Assembly: GCA_016873165.1 (NCBI GenBank)
Contig: VGXV01000034.1
Location: 1-33,741, forward strand
Length of the DNA: 33,741 nt
Direction of reading: 5' to 3'
Source: Planctomycetota bacterium
GTDB lineage: Bacteria > Planctomycetota > Brocadiia > Brocadiales > Brocadiaceae
Below, one piece after another: positions 7,152 to 15,705 of this stretch. Made by a program: the position numbers and the translations under genes. Each line of letters begins with the position of its first letter. Position 1 is the stretch's first letter. Below the pieces are notes generated by a model that was given only the letters and a program-made list of their open reading frames with translations, was not told where the DNA came from and ran no database searches.

Positions 7152-8273
7152 TCATACTCCCTGTAATACAACGTCGCTGGACTTTCTTACTACCGGATTA
7201 TAGAGCGTATCCCTTTCAACGGGTTCGCGCCCTGCCTCTCTGATCAATCGAATAATTTCACTTACGGAAAGAGCCTCGGGCGTACTGGCGCCTGCGGCAT
7301 GGGTAATCTTTTCTTCCTGCACAGTGCCGTCAATATCATCGACACCGAAACTGAGGGATATCTGGGAGAGCTTGATTCCCAGCATAATCCAGAATGCCTT
7401 GAGATGATCAAAATTATCGAGCATGAGGCGGCTGATGGCAATTACCTTCAGATCGAGCATGGCGGTGGTGCTTGAATAAAAAGACAATTCAGTGTTTTTT
7501 GGATGGAATGCAAGAGGTATGAATGACATAAACCCCCCCGTCTCATCCTGCAATTCGCGGAGTTTTATAAGGTGATTCACCCTGTCTTCAGGCGTTTCTG
7601 CATGGCCGTATAACATAGTGGCATTGCTTCTCAGCCCAAGATTGTGGGCTTCACGCATTACACGAAGCCATCCTTCTCCGCTAAGTTTCTCAGGACACAG
7701 TTTTTCCCGGACAGAAGGAGAAAAAACTTCCGCGCCTCCTCCGGGAAGCGAGCCAAGCCCCGCCTTTTTCAGCGTTTTCAAAGTATCTTTTACGGAAAGC
7801 CCTGCCATGTGCGACAAATGTTCGATCTCTACGGCAGTAAATGCCTGTATGTGAATATCGGGATGATTTTCATGGATTGCGCGAATCATCGTTACATAAA
7901 AATCAAAGGGCAATTCAGGATGCAAACCGCCCACAATGTGAAATTCCGTTGCGCCTTCATCGGAGGCATAAGCGGCTTTGTCAAGAATTTCCGCCATATC
8001 CATAGTGTACCCCCGTGGATCTTCCTGCTTTTTACTGAATGCGCAAAACCTGCACTGATTCTTGCAAATATTGGAATAGTTGATGTGGCGATTAATAATG
8101 TAGTAAGCCTTATTGCCGTTTTTCCGTTCCCTGACAGTATTGGCGACCAGACCTGTCTGAAGGATATCATTCGATTTGAAAAGTTTAACACCATCCTCAA
8201 AGCTGAGACGCTCTTTCTGTTCTGCCTTGAGTAAAATATCATAAATTGAAGATTGTTTTAATAACCATTCCAT
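7152..8273 (-). CDS. mqnE: Aminofutalosine synthase (radical SAM)
   Basis: This 373-residue radical SAM enzyme joins the 3-[(1-carboxyvinyl)oxy]benzoate precursor to an adenosyl group to give aminofutalosine, in the futalosine pathway to menaquinone. The cluster motif is C70-x3-C74-x2-C77 in NICKNQCRFCAF. SFIPLAFHPKNT and GVDDIDGTVQEEKITHAAGA fit MqnE better than its paralog MqnC (dehypoxanthine futalosine cyclase) or CofH. The length is normal and no part is missing. The other mqn genes are not in the window, so the pathway must be scattered. The downstream neighbour on the same strand is the Fe-S flavin reductase. Confidence 0.88.
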   Translation of the reverse strand: MEWLLKQSSIYDILLKAEQKERLSFEDGVKLFKSNDILQTGLVANTVRERKNGNKAYYIINRHINYSNICKNQCRFCAFSKKQEDPRGYTMDMAEILDKAAYASDEGATEFHIVGGLHPELPFDFYVTMIRAIHENHPDIHIQAFTAVEIEHLSHMAGLSVKDTLKTLKKAGLGSLPGGGAEVFSPSVREKLCPEKLSGEGWLRVMREAHNLGLRSNATMLYGHAETPEDRVNHLIKLRELQDETGGFMSFIPLAFHPKNTELSFYSSTTAMLDLKVIAISRLMLDNFDHLKAFWIMLGIKLSQISLSFGVDDIDGTVQEEKITHAAGASTPEALSVSEIIRLIREAGREPVERDTLYNPVVRKSSDVVLQGV

Positions 8274-8641
8274 TTCTGAAAAATATCAAAAATTAACAGT
8301 TAAATCAAGGACTATGTAAACCTTAAGATGTGGCCGGCAAAAAGATTATTTGATTTGAACCGGTTAAAGATCACGTAAATGCCATTACAAATAAAGTCTG
8401 ATACATTCCTGTTTTTTGATACATCATTTTTTCTCTGTCCATTTCTACCTTGCTATAAACGCATCGGGATGTTATTTTTAAGAAAATGAATACACTGAAT
8501 TACGTAAAAATGTAACACCATATATTTTTGTCCTTCCATGTAAACCTGTCGCCTTTGCGATCCTGTAAAATGTGATAGTAATGGTTGTGAACATTTTTTT
8601 ATTAATCTAATTTACTCTTTATATTATGAAAGGAGAAAGGA
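8274..8641. other. Divergent intergenic region mqnE / FKBP gene
   Basis: 368 AT-rich bases separate two divergent genes, so promoters for both should be here. I see a short direct repeat TGATACAT (around 8400-8425) but no convincing -35/-10 pair and no reading frame worth calling. Confidence 0.3.
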
Positions 8642-9073
8642 ATGGCACAGGTGAAGCCGGGTGATACCGTTCAGGTTCACTATACGGGTAAATTGGAAGA
8701 CGGCACAATCTTCGATTCGTCGGAAAATCGAGAACCATTGGAATTTACCGTAGGAACGGGGCAAATAATTCCGGGTTTTGAACAAATTGTAATGGGAATG
8801 AATTCCGGTGAATCCAGAACCGCAACAATTCCTTCGCATATGGCTTACGGGCATTATGATAATGAGATGGTAATTGTAGTAAATCGCAATCAGGTTCCTG
8901 ATGATATAGAGCCAAAAGTCGGCCAGCAGATTCAAATGCGAAATAATGAAGATGGCAGGGAGGTGATTGCTACCATAACAAAAGTTTCAGAGTTTAGCAT
9001 TACATTGGATGGCAACCATCCCTTGGCGGGAAAAGACCTGACGTTTGACGTTCGTCTTGTGGGAATTATTTAG
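8642..9073 (+). CDS. FKBP-type peptidyl-prolyl isomerase, SlyD-like
   Basis: This 143-residue cytoplasmic isomerase catalyses cis-trans isomerisation of prolyl bonds and probably acts as a folding chaperone. The FKBP core is seen as VKPGDTVQVHYTGKLEDGTIFDSS, then EFTVGTGQIIPGFEQIVMGMNSGE. A SlyD-type insert-in-flap domain occupies about residues 70-125, and the chain closes with the LTFDVRLVGI strand. It has no histidine-rich metal-binding tail of the kind found in E. coli SlyD and no signal peptide. The start is well supported (GAAAGGAG upstream of the ATG). Confidence 0.9.
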   Translation: MAQVKPGDTVQVHYTGKLEDGTIFDSSENREPLEFTVGTGQIIPGFEQIVMGMNSGESRTATIPSHMAYGHYDNEMVIVVNRNQVPDDIEPKVGQQIQMRNNEDGREVIATITKVSEFSITLDGNHPLAGKDLTFDVRLVGII

Positions 9074-9108
9074 ATATTTTATTATACACTTCGTCAAAAA
9101 AATCAGTT

Positions 9109-9204
9109 ATGAATCTGAAAATGTATATCATTATGTCCGGCGCTCTGATATTTGTTATCCTTGGTTTTATGATTTTCTTTGAATTTTTTGTCAGGGCACA
9201 TTAA
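9109..9204 (+). CDS. Tiny single-helix membrane protein (31 aa)
   Basis: A 31-codon frame encodes MNLKMYIIMSGALIFVILGF followed by MIFFEFFVRAH. This is essentially one transmembrane helix with a positively charged start and end. There is no good Shine-Dalgarno. It fits the gap between the FKBP gene and the lipoprotein gene, 9 bases before the latter's ATG, which argues mildly for a real small gene. Function unknown. Confidence 0.35.
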   Translation: MNLKMYIIMSGALIFVILGFMIFFEFFVRAH

Positions 9205-9213
9205 TCTGCAAAA

Positions 9214-9609
9214 ATGGCGTATAGACCTAAGAAAAAAATGTATAAAAAGGTAATTTTCGCTTTAGGCATATTGCCTTTTCTCCTCTTCAATTCATGCGCG
9301 CAGTCGCCTGCCCTCCGCGATGAAATACATTTGTTTGCAACTCCTTTTAAATTGAATGTGCACTCGGGATCGGTAAATAACGGCTTCGTTGAGGCGCTGG
9401 ATAAACAAGGCTCGCCGATTTCGGGCTTAAAAATTAAAGTATTTAGCGCTTTTCCCTCAGTAGCCACGGTAAAACCGGAAGATATCATCACAGACACGCA
9501 GGGTAAAGCTGCCGTATCGATATATGGCATTTCCCCCGGCGGGACGAAAATTATCTTTTCCGTCGACGGGGAGGAAGCCTCTATTGATGTTGTATTTTCA
9601 GAACATTAA
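9214..9609 (+). CDS. Lipoprotein with a bacterial Ig-like domain
   Basis: This protein of up to 131 residues has an N-terminal basic-hydrophobic segment ending in LLFNSC, a lipobox-like site with the cysteine at residue 28 (20 if the ATG at 9238 is used). After cleavage the mature part is a single invasin/BIG-type Ig-like domain. LNVHSGSVNNGFVEALDKQG followed by ITDTQGKAAVSIYGISPGGTKIIFSVDG is the pattern of Big_1-like repeats. It would be anchored in a membrane and face the periplasm-like space. Neither start has a strong ribosome site; the shorter version gives a cleaner signal peptide. Function unknown. Confidence 0.6.
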   Translation: MAYRPKKKMYKKVIFALGILPFLLFNSCAQSPALRDEIHLFATPFKLNVHSGSVNNGFVEALDKQGSPISGLKIKVFSAFPSVATVKPEDIITDTQGKAAVSIYGISPGGTKIIFSVDGEEASIDVVFSEH

Positions 9610-9699
9610 GCAAAAATGCGCAGAGTATTCCACGTTGCTCATAATTATCTGTAATTATACATTTCACGTTTCTTACTGGTTATTTTAGGAGAAGAAAAA

Positions 9700-9912
9700 A
9701 TGCCTGTTCCAATGGAGCTCGAACCTGGTAGTTACCAATGGTGCGGCTGCGGGAAATCAAAAAAGGTTCCGTTTTGTGACGGCACGTATGAAGGTTCGGA
9801 ACACGCTTCGCATCAATTTGCCATTACTGTGAAAAAGCGTGTGGTACTTTGCAATTGCCAGCACACAAACAAACCGCCGTATTGCGACGGCTCACATGAT
9901 TTTTACCGGTAA
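9700..9912 (+). CDS. CDGSH iron-sulfur domain protein
   Basis: This 70-residue protein has two mitoNEET-type 2Fe-2S motifs in tandem: C-x-C-x10-FCDGT near the start and CNCQHTNKPPYCDGSH at the end. The second is a complete three-Cys, one-His ligand set. The first has T in place of the usual S before an offset His (CDGTYEGSEH), so its His ligand is displaced or differs. It is probably a small soluble electron-transfer or redox-sensing protein. AGGAGAAG precedes the ATG. Confidence 0.85.
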   Translation: MPVPMELEPGSYQWCGCGKSKKVPFCDGTYEGSEHASHQFAITVKKRVVLCNCQHTNKPPYCDGSHDFYR

Positions 9913-10013
9913 CAAACATATTCTGTCTTTCGAAAATATTGCCCTATCAAAAAAATGAATGAAGGATATCTCTCTGGTTTCTTTCGGAGTTCAATAGCTT
10001 GAGGTTCCTGGAA

Positions 10014-11156
10014 TTAATGGAGAGATTTGTGATGATCAGGCTTCATTTCTGATTTCAAAAATAACGCGTTCAGTTTTGATTCTTGCATTTTTAACTGCCC
10101 TCCCTCTCCGCCATAGCGAACCATGATAATTTCCGCCATGATGCTTACCGCTATTTCTTCCGGGGTAATAGCCTTGATATTCAAACCTATTGGCGCGTGT
10201 ATTTTTTTTATTTTTCCCCATGAAACATTTTCCTTCAAAAGGCTTTTAAATATTTCCAGCGATTTCCTTTTACTGCCCAGAAGTCCGATGTAACGGGCTT
10301 GCGTTTGGATAGCCGCAAAAAGAGCAAGATCATCATAACGGTGCCCTCGTGTTGCCACAACAATATAGCTATTTTGAGTTGCCGGAATATTTTCAAGACT
10401 TTTTCTATAGTCAGAAATTACCATTGCTTTCGCGTCAGGAAAGCGTTCTTTCTGAAGATATTCCGGGCGGTCATCAACAATATAGATGTTAAAATCCATC
10501 AGTGAAGCAATTTTCGAAACTGCACTGTTAACGTGTCCTCCTCCAATTAATATGAGTATTGGCCGCGCCTGAAACCTTTCTATGTAAACTTCTGTTCCGT
10601 CGTCCGACCGGAAAATTTTATTTTCTTCGTTAAAAGCCATTTTTTTAAAGACATCTACTATTTCCCGCTCCAGTTTTTCATTATGTATGTTTCCTTGTGT
10701 AGCGCCGTTTTCTCGAACGAGAAATTTCGTTCCTAAAGAGGTTTTCCCCTCGTTACTATTTATAATGGTTGCTAGGGAAAGAGATGTATGGCCTTCATAG
10801 GCACAGAGTATTTCTCTTGCGTAGCTGCCAAAAGCATAGGGTTCTGTCAGCAGGTCAATAAAAATTGATATGGCCCCGCCACATACCATGCCATCCCTGG
10901 AGGCAAATTCCTCGTTTAAATTATACACACGAAGCGCCGCGCCGCTATGATTTTTAAAAATGTCTTTTGCCTGAGACCATATTTCTCCTTCGATGCATCC
11001 GCCTCCAAGGGTGCCAACGCAGCTTCCATCCTTGCGGATTAACATTTTTGCGCCCTCTTTTTGCGGAGTGGAGCCCTTTGTGCGGACAACGGTCGCCAGC
11101 ACACACGGTTCATTTATTTCTGCCAAATGAAGAATTTCTTTAAAAATTTCGTACAT
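10014..11156 (-). CDS. XdhC/CoxI family molybdenum-enzyme maturation factor
   Basis: This 380-residue protein has both XdhC halves. The N-terminal domain has CVLATVVRTKGSTPQKEGAKML and VGTLGGGCIEGEIW. The C-terminal Rossmann domain starts at LILIGGGHVNSAVSKIA and continues to YIVDDRPEYLQKERFPDA. XdhC proteins bind molybdenum cofactor and help sulfurate and insert it into xanthine-dehydrogenase-like enzymes. No such enzyme lies nearby, so the client must be elsewhere. The gene is divergent from the FAD oxidoreductase at 11293. The middle section (about residues 130-190) is longer than in minimal family members. Confidence 0.82.
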   Translation of the reverse strand: MYEIFKEILHLAEINEPCVLATVVRTKGSTPQKEGAKMLIRKDGSCVGTLGGGCIEGEIWSQAKDIFKNHSGAALRVYNLNEEFASRDGMVCGGAISIFIDLLTEPYAFGSYAREILCAYEGHTSLSLATIINSNEGKTSLGTKFLVRENGATQGNIHNEKLEREIVDVFKKMAFNEENKIFRSDDGTEVYIERFQARPILILIGGGHVNSAVSKIASLMDFNIYIVDDRPEYLQKERFPDAKAMVISDYRKSLENIPATQNSYIVVATRGHRYDDLALFAAIQTQARYIGLLGSKRKSLEIFKSLLKENVSWGKIKKIHAPIGLNIKAITPEEIAVSIMAEIIMVRYGGEGGQLKMQESKLNALFLKSEMKPDHHKSLH

Positions 11157-11292
11157 GATATTTTAAATTGGGTGGCATACTATAAAAACGAAAGAGAAAA
11201 TAGTTAGCGTATAAATTATTTTGATTATGCCTATTTATTATAATACCATGTGAGTAATTTATTAATCTTATTTCAAACTTATTGGAGTCAAT

Positions 11293-12534
11293 ATGGCAAG
11301 TACCTATTTAATCGTTGGCAGCGGGCCTGCAGGCATCACGGCAGCAGAGAGCATACGCAGTCTGGATAATGATGCGGAAATCACTGTGATATCCGAAGAG
11401 AAGGTACCCATGTTCTACCGGCCAAGAATTCCCGAATACTCGGTGGGACGGATAAACATTGAAGGGATTACGGTCAAAAAGAAGGATTTTTATGTACAAA
11501 AAAAAATAAATCTTCAGTTAGGGATAAGGGCTACAAAGCTTGATAAGGAAAACAGAATAATAGAAACGGACACAGGAAAAACATACGGATATGATAAACT
11601 TCTTATCGCCACGGGAATTACACCATTAGAACCAAAATTTCCCGGAAGCAGCCTTGAAGGAGTTTTTACAATGCACGATTTGATTCAGGCGGAAAGAGTA
11701 AAGGATTTTGTAAAAAATACAAGACAAGTTGTTGTGGTTGGCGGCGGGCTTTTGGGCATGGATATGGCGGAAGAATTTAGGTCAATCGGATTGGGTGTTA
11801 CGCTTCTCATTAGAAGAAGTATTATTGGAGACCCCTTTTTTGATGACTATGGATGCAAATTAATACACGATGAATTTAAAACTATGGGGGTTAACATCAT
11901 TGCCGATACCGAGGTTCAGGCATTTGAAGGAACAAACAACCGATTGGCAGCAGTGTTTACGAAAGACGGGAAAAGAATTGATAGTGATTTTTGTTTTATA
12001 GCCATAGGAGCCACTCATGCGGTTGACTGGCTAAAAAACAGTAGTTTGAAAGTAAAAAGCGGGGTTTTGGTGGATGAGTATATGCGAAGCCATGACGATA
12101 ACATATTTTCAGCCGGCAATGCGGCACAATTTATGGATACTGTTTCCAAAAAGTATATTGCTCAAACCAATTGGATAAACGCCATAGCACAAGGGAGTAT
12201 CGCCGGAAACAATATGGTGGGAAGCGAGGTGATGAAATACGAGACAACATCAAACTATTTCAAACGAATAGGCGGACTTTTTTTTAATCTTCTCGGAACG
12301 GGCAATTTGCAGGTAGAGGGGGGAAAGAGAGATTATTTCAAAGGAGACACCCCGAAGGAATACATTATGATTACGACAAAAGAAGGAAGAATTATTGGCG
12401 CTGTGATTTGCGGTCGTCATAAAATTACCGTAAAATTAAAAGAATCCATAGAGAAACAACGGAAAACTTCAATTCCTGATGCATTGCTTACGATGGAAGG
12501 AAAGAACATAGACGATTTGTCAAAAATCCTTTAA
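11293..12534 (+). CDS. NAD(P)/FAD-dependent pyridine nucleotide-disulfide oxidoreductase
   Basis: This 413-residue flavoprotein has an N-terminal FAD site (VGSGPAGITAAESI, residues 8-21), a second dinucleotide site at GGGLLGMDMAEE (residues 150-161) and the closing FAD motif IFSAGNAAQF. The MFYRPRIPEYSVG segment is typical of the nitrite reductase NirB N-terminal/rubredoxin reductase branch. No CxxC redox disulfide is seen, so it passes electrons from NAD(P)H to a partner protein. The last 90 residues form an extra C-terminal domain. GGAG lies just before the ATG. It begins a plus-strand run through 16565. The electron acceptor is unknown. Confidence 0.85.
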   Translation: MASTYLIVGSGPAGITAAESIRSLDNDAEITVISEEKVPMFYRPRIPEYSVGRINIEGITVKKKDFYVQKKINLQLGIRATKLDKENRIIETDTGKTYGYDKLLIATGITPLEPKFPGSSLEGVFTMHDLIQAERVKDFVKNTRQVVVVGGGLLGMDMAEEFRSIGLGVTLLIRRSIIGDPFFDDYGCKLIHDEFKTMGVNIIADTEVQAFEGTNNRLAAVFTKDGKRIDSDFCFIAIGATHAVDWLKNSSLKVKSGVLVDEYMRSHDDNIFSAGNAAQFMDTVSKKYIAQTNWINAIAQGSIAGNNMVGSEVMKYETTSNYFKRIGGLFFNLLGTGNLQVEGGKRDYFKGDTPKEYIMITTKEGRIIGAVICGRHKITVKLKESIEKQRKTSIPDALLTMEGKNIDDLSKIL

Positions 12535-12628
12535 CAGGATTTCACACTTGAATATAAATGAAAAAGCTGTAAAATCCACCGTAAGCACTATTTAATAATG
12601 ATATTCCAAAGCCTTGGGGGAATTGCAA

Positions 12629-13576
12629 TTGAGAACACTCATAACAGGCGGCGCCGGTTTTATTGGCTCGCACCTTTGTGATTATTTTATAGAAAAAGGG
12701 CATGATATTATTTGCATAGATAATCTTTTGACCGGCAGCCCGGATAATATTTCCCACTTAATAGGAAATAGCCATTTCCGGTTTATAAAACATAATGTAA
12801 GTGATTATATATATGTGGACGGACACATCGACAATGTATTGCATTTTGCTTCTCCCGCAAGTCCGTTTGATTATTTAAATTATCCGATACAAACGTTAAA
12901 GGTCGGTTCTCTTGGAACACTGAATAGTCTTGGGCTGGCAAAGGCAAAAGGCGCGCGGTTTCTCCTTGCTTCCACATCAGAAACGTACGGCGATCCGCAA
13001 GTTCACCCACAAAGGGAAGATTATTGGGGACATGTTAATCCGGTAGGGCCAAGGGGAGTGTACGATGAGGCAAAACGATTTGCGGAAGCAATGACAATGG
13101 CATATCACCGATACCATCATATGGATACAAAAATTGTCAGAATATTTAATACCTACGGCCCAAGAATGCGTATCAAAGACGGGCGAGCGCTTCCGAATTT
13201 CATGTGCCAGGCAATAAAAGGTGAAGATATAACGGTATTCGGAAACGGTTCTCAGACAAGAAGTTTTTGTTTTGTTTCAGACCTGATAGAAGGCATTTAC
13301 AAATTGCTTCTTTCAGAGGAACATGATCCCGTAAATATCGGAAATCCCGAGGAAATAACGATTCTGCAACTGGCAAACATTATCCTTTCCATAACTAACA
13401 GTAAAAGCAAGATTGTATTCAAGGAACTTCCTGTTGACGATCCGAAAATAAGACAACCTGACATATCGAAGGCAAAGAGTGTTTTGCATTGGGAACCAAA
13501 GGTTTCCCGGGAAACAGGATTACAAAAAACACTGAAATATTTCCAGGACGCATTAAGTAAAAACAAATCGTCTTAA
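12629..13576 (+). CDS. UDP-glucuronate decarboxylase-like NAD-dependent epimerase (SDR)
   Basis: This extended SDR of 315 residues has the NAD-binding [10 protein letters not shown] at its start and the catalytic Y-x3-K in [10 protein letters not shown]. The [14 protein letters not shown] and [19 protein letters not shown] segments are the usual marks of UDP-xylose synthase/UDP-glucuronate decarboxylase. It would make UDP-xylose or a related sugar nucleotide for exopolysaccharide or cell-surface glycans. I start it at TTG 12629 because a GGGGG stretch lies upstream and the protein then begins at [11 protein letters not shown], as family members do. An in-frame TTG at 12614 is possible. It lies 94 bases after the oxidoreductase and 17 bases before the flavoprotein gene. 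Confidence 0.85.
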   Translation: MRTLITGGAGFIGSHLCDYFIEKGHDIICIDNLLTGSPDNISHLIGNSHFRFIKHNVSDYIYVDGHIDNVLHFASPASPFDYLNYPIQTLKVGSLGTLNSLGLAKAKGARFLLASTSETYGDPQVHPQREDYWGHVNPVGPRGVYDEAKRFAEAMTMAYHRYHHMDTKIVRIFNTYGPRMRIKDGRALPNFMCQAIKGEDITVFGNGSQTRSFCFVSDLIEGIYKLLLSEEHDPVNIGNPEEITILQLANIILSITNSKSKIVFKELPVDDPKIRQPDISKAKSVLHWEPKVSRETGLQKTLKYFQDALSKNKSS

Positions 13577-13593
13577 CCCCATGAGGTGTTTTT

Positions 13594-14166
13594 GTGAAAG
13601 TTATTGCAGTCTTTGGAAGCCCTCGCAGTGGCGGGAATTCTGATATATTACTCAATACCATTATTACGGGTATCGAAGCGAATGGAATTCAGGTTGAAAA
13701 GATTGTTCTGCGTAATTTGCGCTTCAACCCGTGTATTTCATGCGAAAAATGTATGCAGACGGGGAATTGTGCGGTTAACGACGATATGCAGAAAATATAT
13801 CCCATTTTTATTGAAGCCACTGGCATACTTGTCGCATCCCCTATTTATTTTATGGGGGTAAGCGCACAACTAAAGGCATTTATTGATCGTTTTCAGGTAT
13901 TTTGGTCCCGTAAATATATCTTACACTTGCCGGTGCGGAAAGATGGAAATATATCCAAAGGCTTTTTTGTGGCCACTGCCGCACGCAAAGAGAGTGAAAG
14001 TCTTTTTGCCGGATCAATAAAAACGGTAAAATCTTTTTTCCACGTAATAGATACGGAATATATCGGTAACATGTTATGTTCTGAATTGGAAGAAAAAGGA
14101 TCTGTGTATGAAAAACAGGAACTCCTTAAGCAGGCATTTGATACAGGCAAGGCATTATTCGTTTAA
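13594..14166 (+). CDS. Iron-sulfur flavoprotein (Isf-like, NADPH-dependent FMN reductase fold)
   Basis: This 190-residue flavodoxin-like protein has an FMN phosphate loop at GSPRSGGNSDILL and SPIYFMGVSAQLKAFIDR further on. The compact cysteine motif CISCEKCMQTGNC (C-x2-C-x2-C-x5-C, about residues 48-60) is the 4Fe-4S site of archaeal and bacterial Isf proteins, so it probably moves electrons between a ferredoxin-like donor and an FMN-linked acceptor. The start is GTG at 13594, preceded by GAGGTG. It probably belongs to the same transcript as the epimerase and phosphomannomutase. Confidence 0.82.
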   Translation: MKVIAVFGSPRSGGNSDILLNTIITGIEANGIQVEKIVLRNLRFNPCISCEKCMQTGNCAVNDDMQKIYPIFIEATGILVASPIYFMGVSAQLKAFIDRFQVFWSRKYILHLPVRKDGNISKGFFVATAARKESESLFAGSIKTVKSFFHVIDTEYIGNMLCSELEEKGSVYEKQELLKQAFDTGKALFV

Positions 14167-14187
14167 GGCTTTTTTAACTGATTCGTA

Positions 14188-15705
14188 ATGAGACTTATGG
14201 GAAATCAAAAAGGAAAACATCGTTGTCCCGGTGAACCTTACGAGATTAGCGATTCTGTATGCAAGGGCAGACAAAGGGTAAACTATCCAAAATGCAATGT
14301 ATGCCTGGAAAAGGTCGAAGATCAAACTGAATTGGAGCAACCGAAGACGGAATCAAAGGTATCAATGGATATTTTTAAGAGTTATGATATCCGGGGGAAA
14401 TATCCTGCAGAACTTGACGATCTGACTGCCCGGAAGATAGGAACCTCCATGGCCTTGTTTTTTAAAGAAAAAAACCATCGGTCAAAAAACATTGTTGTCG
14501 GAAGAGACATGAGACCGTCTTCCAAGCCATTGGCAAATGCCCTTATAGAAGGCATCTGTTCCACCGGAATGAATGTAATCAACATTGGCGTTGTATCGAC
14601 GGAAATGACCTATTTTGCAGTGGGGTATTACGAATATGATGGCGGGGTAATGGTAACGGCATCCCATAATCCTGCAGAATATAACGGCTTTAAAATATGC
14701 AGAGAACAGGCAATTCCCGTGAGTTTTGAATCGGGAATAGAGCGAATTGCAAAATTAACAAAACAATATCATCCGCCCCGCATTGACCAGCTTGGCAAAG
14801 TAATTTTGAATAACGTTTTTAAAGATTATAAAAAGCACGTATTGAAGTTTGCCGCCAATCTCAGACATCTCCGTATCGTGGTGGACGCCGGAAACGGTAT
14901 GGCGGGAAAAATCATTCCTTTTGTTTGTGAAGGACTTCCTATTGAAATTATCCCGTTATATTTTGAGCTTGACGGAACTTTCCCCAATCACGAGGCAAAT
15001 CCCCTCAAGCCGGAAAATGTTGCAGATTTGCAAAGCAAAGTAAGAGAAACGAAAGCCCACCTTGGAGTTGCTTTTGACGGAGACGGAGACCGATGCGTTT
15101 TTGTGGATGAATTGGGAAGAATCATAGGATGTGATATCATTACCGCACTGTTGGCACAAAAATTTCTGGCACGGGAGACGGGCGCTACAATTGTATACGA
15201 TCTTCGGTCGAGCAAGGTCGTTCCTGAAGAAATAAAGGCAGCAGGAGGAATACCCTGTCGCGAACGTGTAGGCCATGCATATATGAAGGAGGCATTGCGT
15301 GAAAAAAATGCCCCGTTTGGCGGAGAACTTTCGGGACATTATTATTTCAGAGACAATTACTATTCCGACTCGGGAGTTATTGTGTTTCTAATGGTACTGG
15401 AACTCCTGAGTTCAAAGCGAACTCCTTTCTCAAATATTATTGCGCCTTTAAAAAGGTATTATTCCACGGGAGAAACGAATTTTGAGGTAAAGGAAAAAGA
15501 TGCAAAACTGGAAGAAATTGCCAAAAAATTCTCCAATGCAAAAATAGACTACCTGGACGGAATAACCGCTGAATACAATGATTGGTGGTTCAATGTAAGA
15601 AAATCAAACACTGAACCTCTCCTGAGGATGAACATAGAAGGAAAAACGCCGGAAATTATGGAAAAGGGCAAAAAAGCGCTCATCAGTATTATCAAAGGTA
15701 AATAA
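14188..15705 (+). CDS. Phosphomannomutase/phosphoglucomutase with Cys4 N-terminal extension
   Basis: This alpha-D-phosphohexomutase would interconvert hexose 1- and 6-phosphates to supply sugar nucleotides. All four site motifs are present: the phosphoserine loop TASHNPAEYNG (Ser159), the metal loop DGDGDR (297-302), the sugar loop GGELSGHYYF and the phosphate loop RKSNTEPLLRM. The catalytic body starts at about MDIFKSYDIRGKYPAEL (Met60, ATG 14365, with AAAGG before it). The preceding 59 residues are an extra module with cysteines 13, 25, 36 and 39 (C-x11-C-x10-C-x2-C), probably a small zinc site. An internal start at 14365 would give the usual length of about 446. The stop overlaps the next start by one base. 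Confidence 0.9.
   Translation: MRLMGNQKGKHRCPGEPYEISDSVCKGRQRVNYPKCNVCLEKVEDQTELEQPKTESKVSMDIFKSYDIRGKYPAELDDLTARKIGTSMALFFKEKNHRSKNIVVGRDMRPSSKPLANALIEGICSTGMNVINIGVVSTEMTYFAVGYYEYDGGVMVTASHNPAEYNGFKICREQAIPVSFESGIERIAKLTKQYHPPRIDQLGKVILNNVFKDYKKHVLKFAANLRHLRIVVDAGNGMAGKIIPFVCEGLPIEIIPLYFELDGTFPNHEANPLKPENVADLQSKVRETKAHLGVAFDGDGDRCVFVDELGRIIGCDIITALLAQKFLARETGATIVYDLRSSKVVPEEIKAAGGIPCRERVGHAYMKEALREKNAPFGGELSGHYYFRDNYYSDSGVIVFLMVLELLSSKRTPFSNIIAPLKRYYSTGETNFEVKEKDAKLEEIAKKFSNAKIDYLDGITAEYNDWWFNVRKSNTEPLLRMNIEGKTPEIMEKGKKALISIIKGK

Noticed and set aside
7644-8234. 196-codon frame antisense to mqnE
   Set aside because: It lies wholly inside a well-identified radical SAM gene on the other strand and shows no family motif.
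7152-8273. Calling this radical SAM gene mqnC or cofH
   Set aside because: The GVDDIDGTVQEEKITHAAGA and AFHPKNT segments match aminofutalosine synthase better.
14956-15339. 127-codon frame antisense to the phosphohexomutase
   Set aside because: Shadow of a strongly conserved coding region with all active-site motifs on the plus strand.
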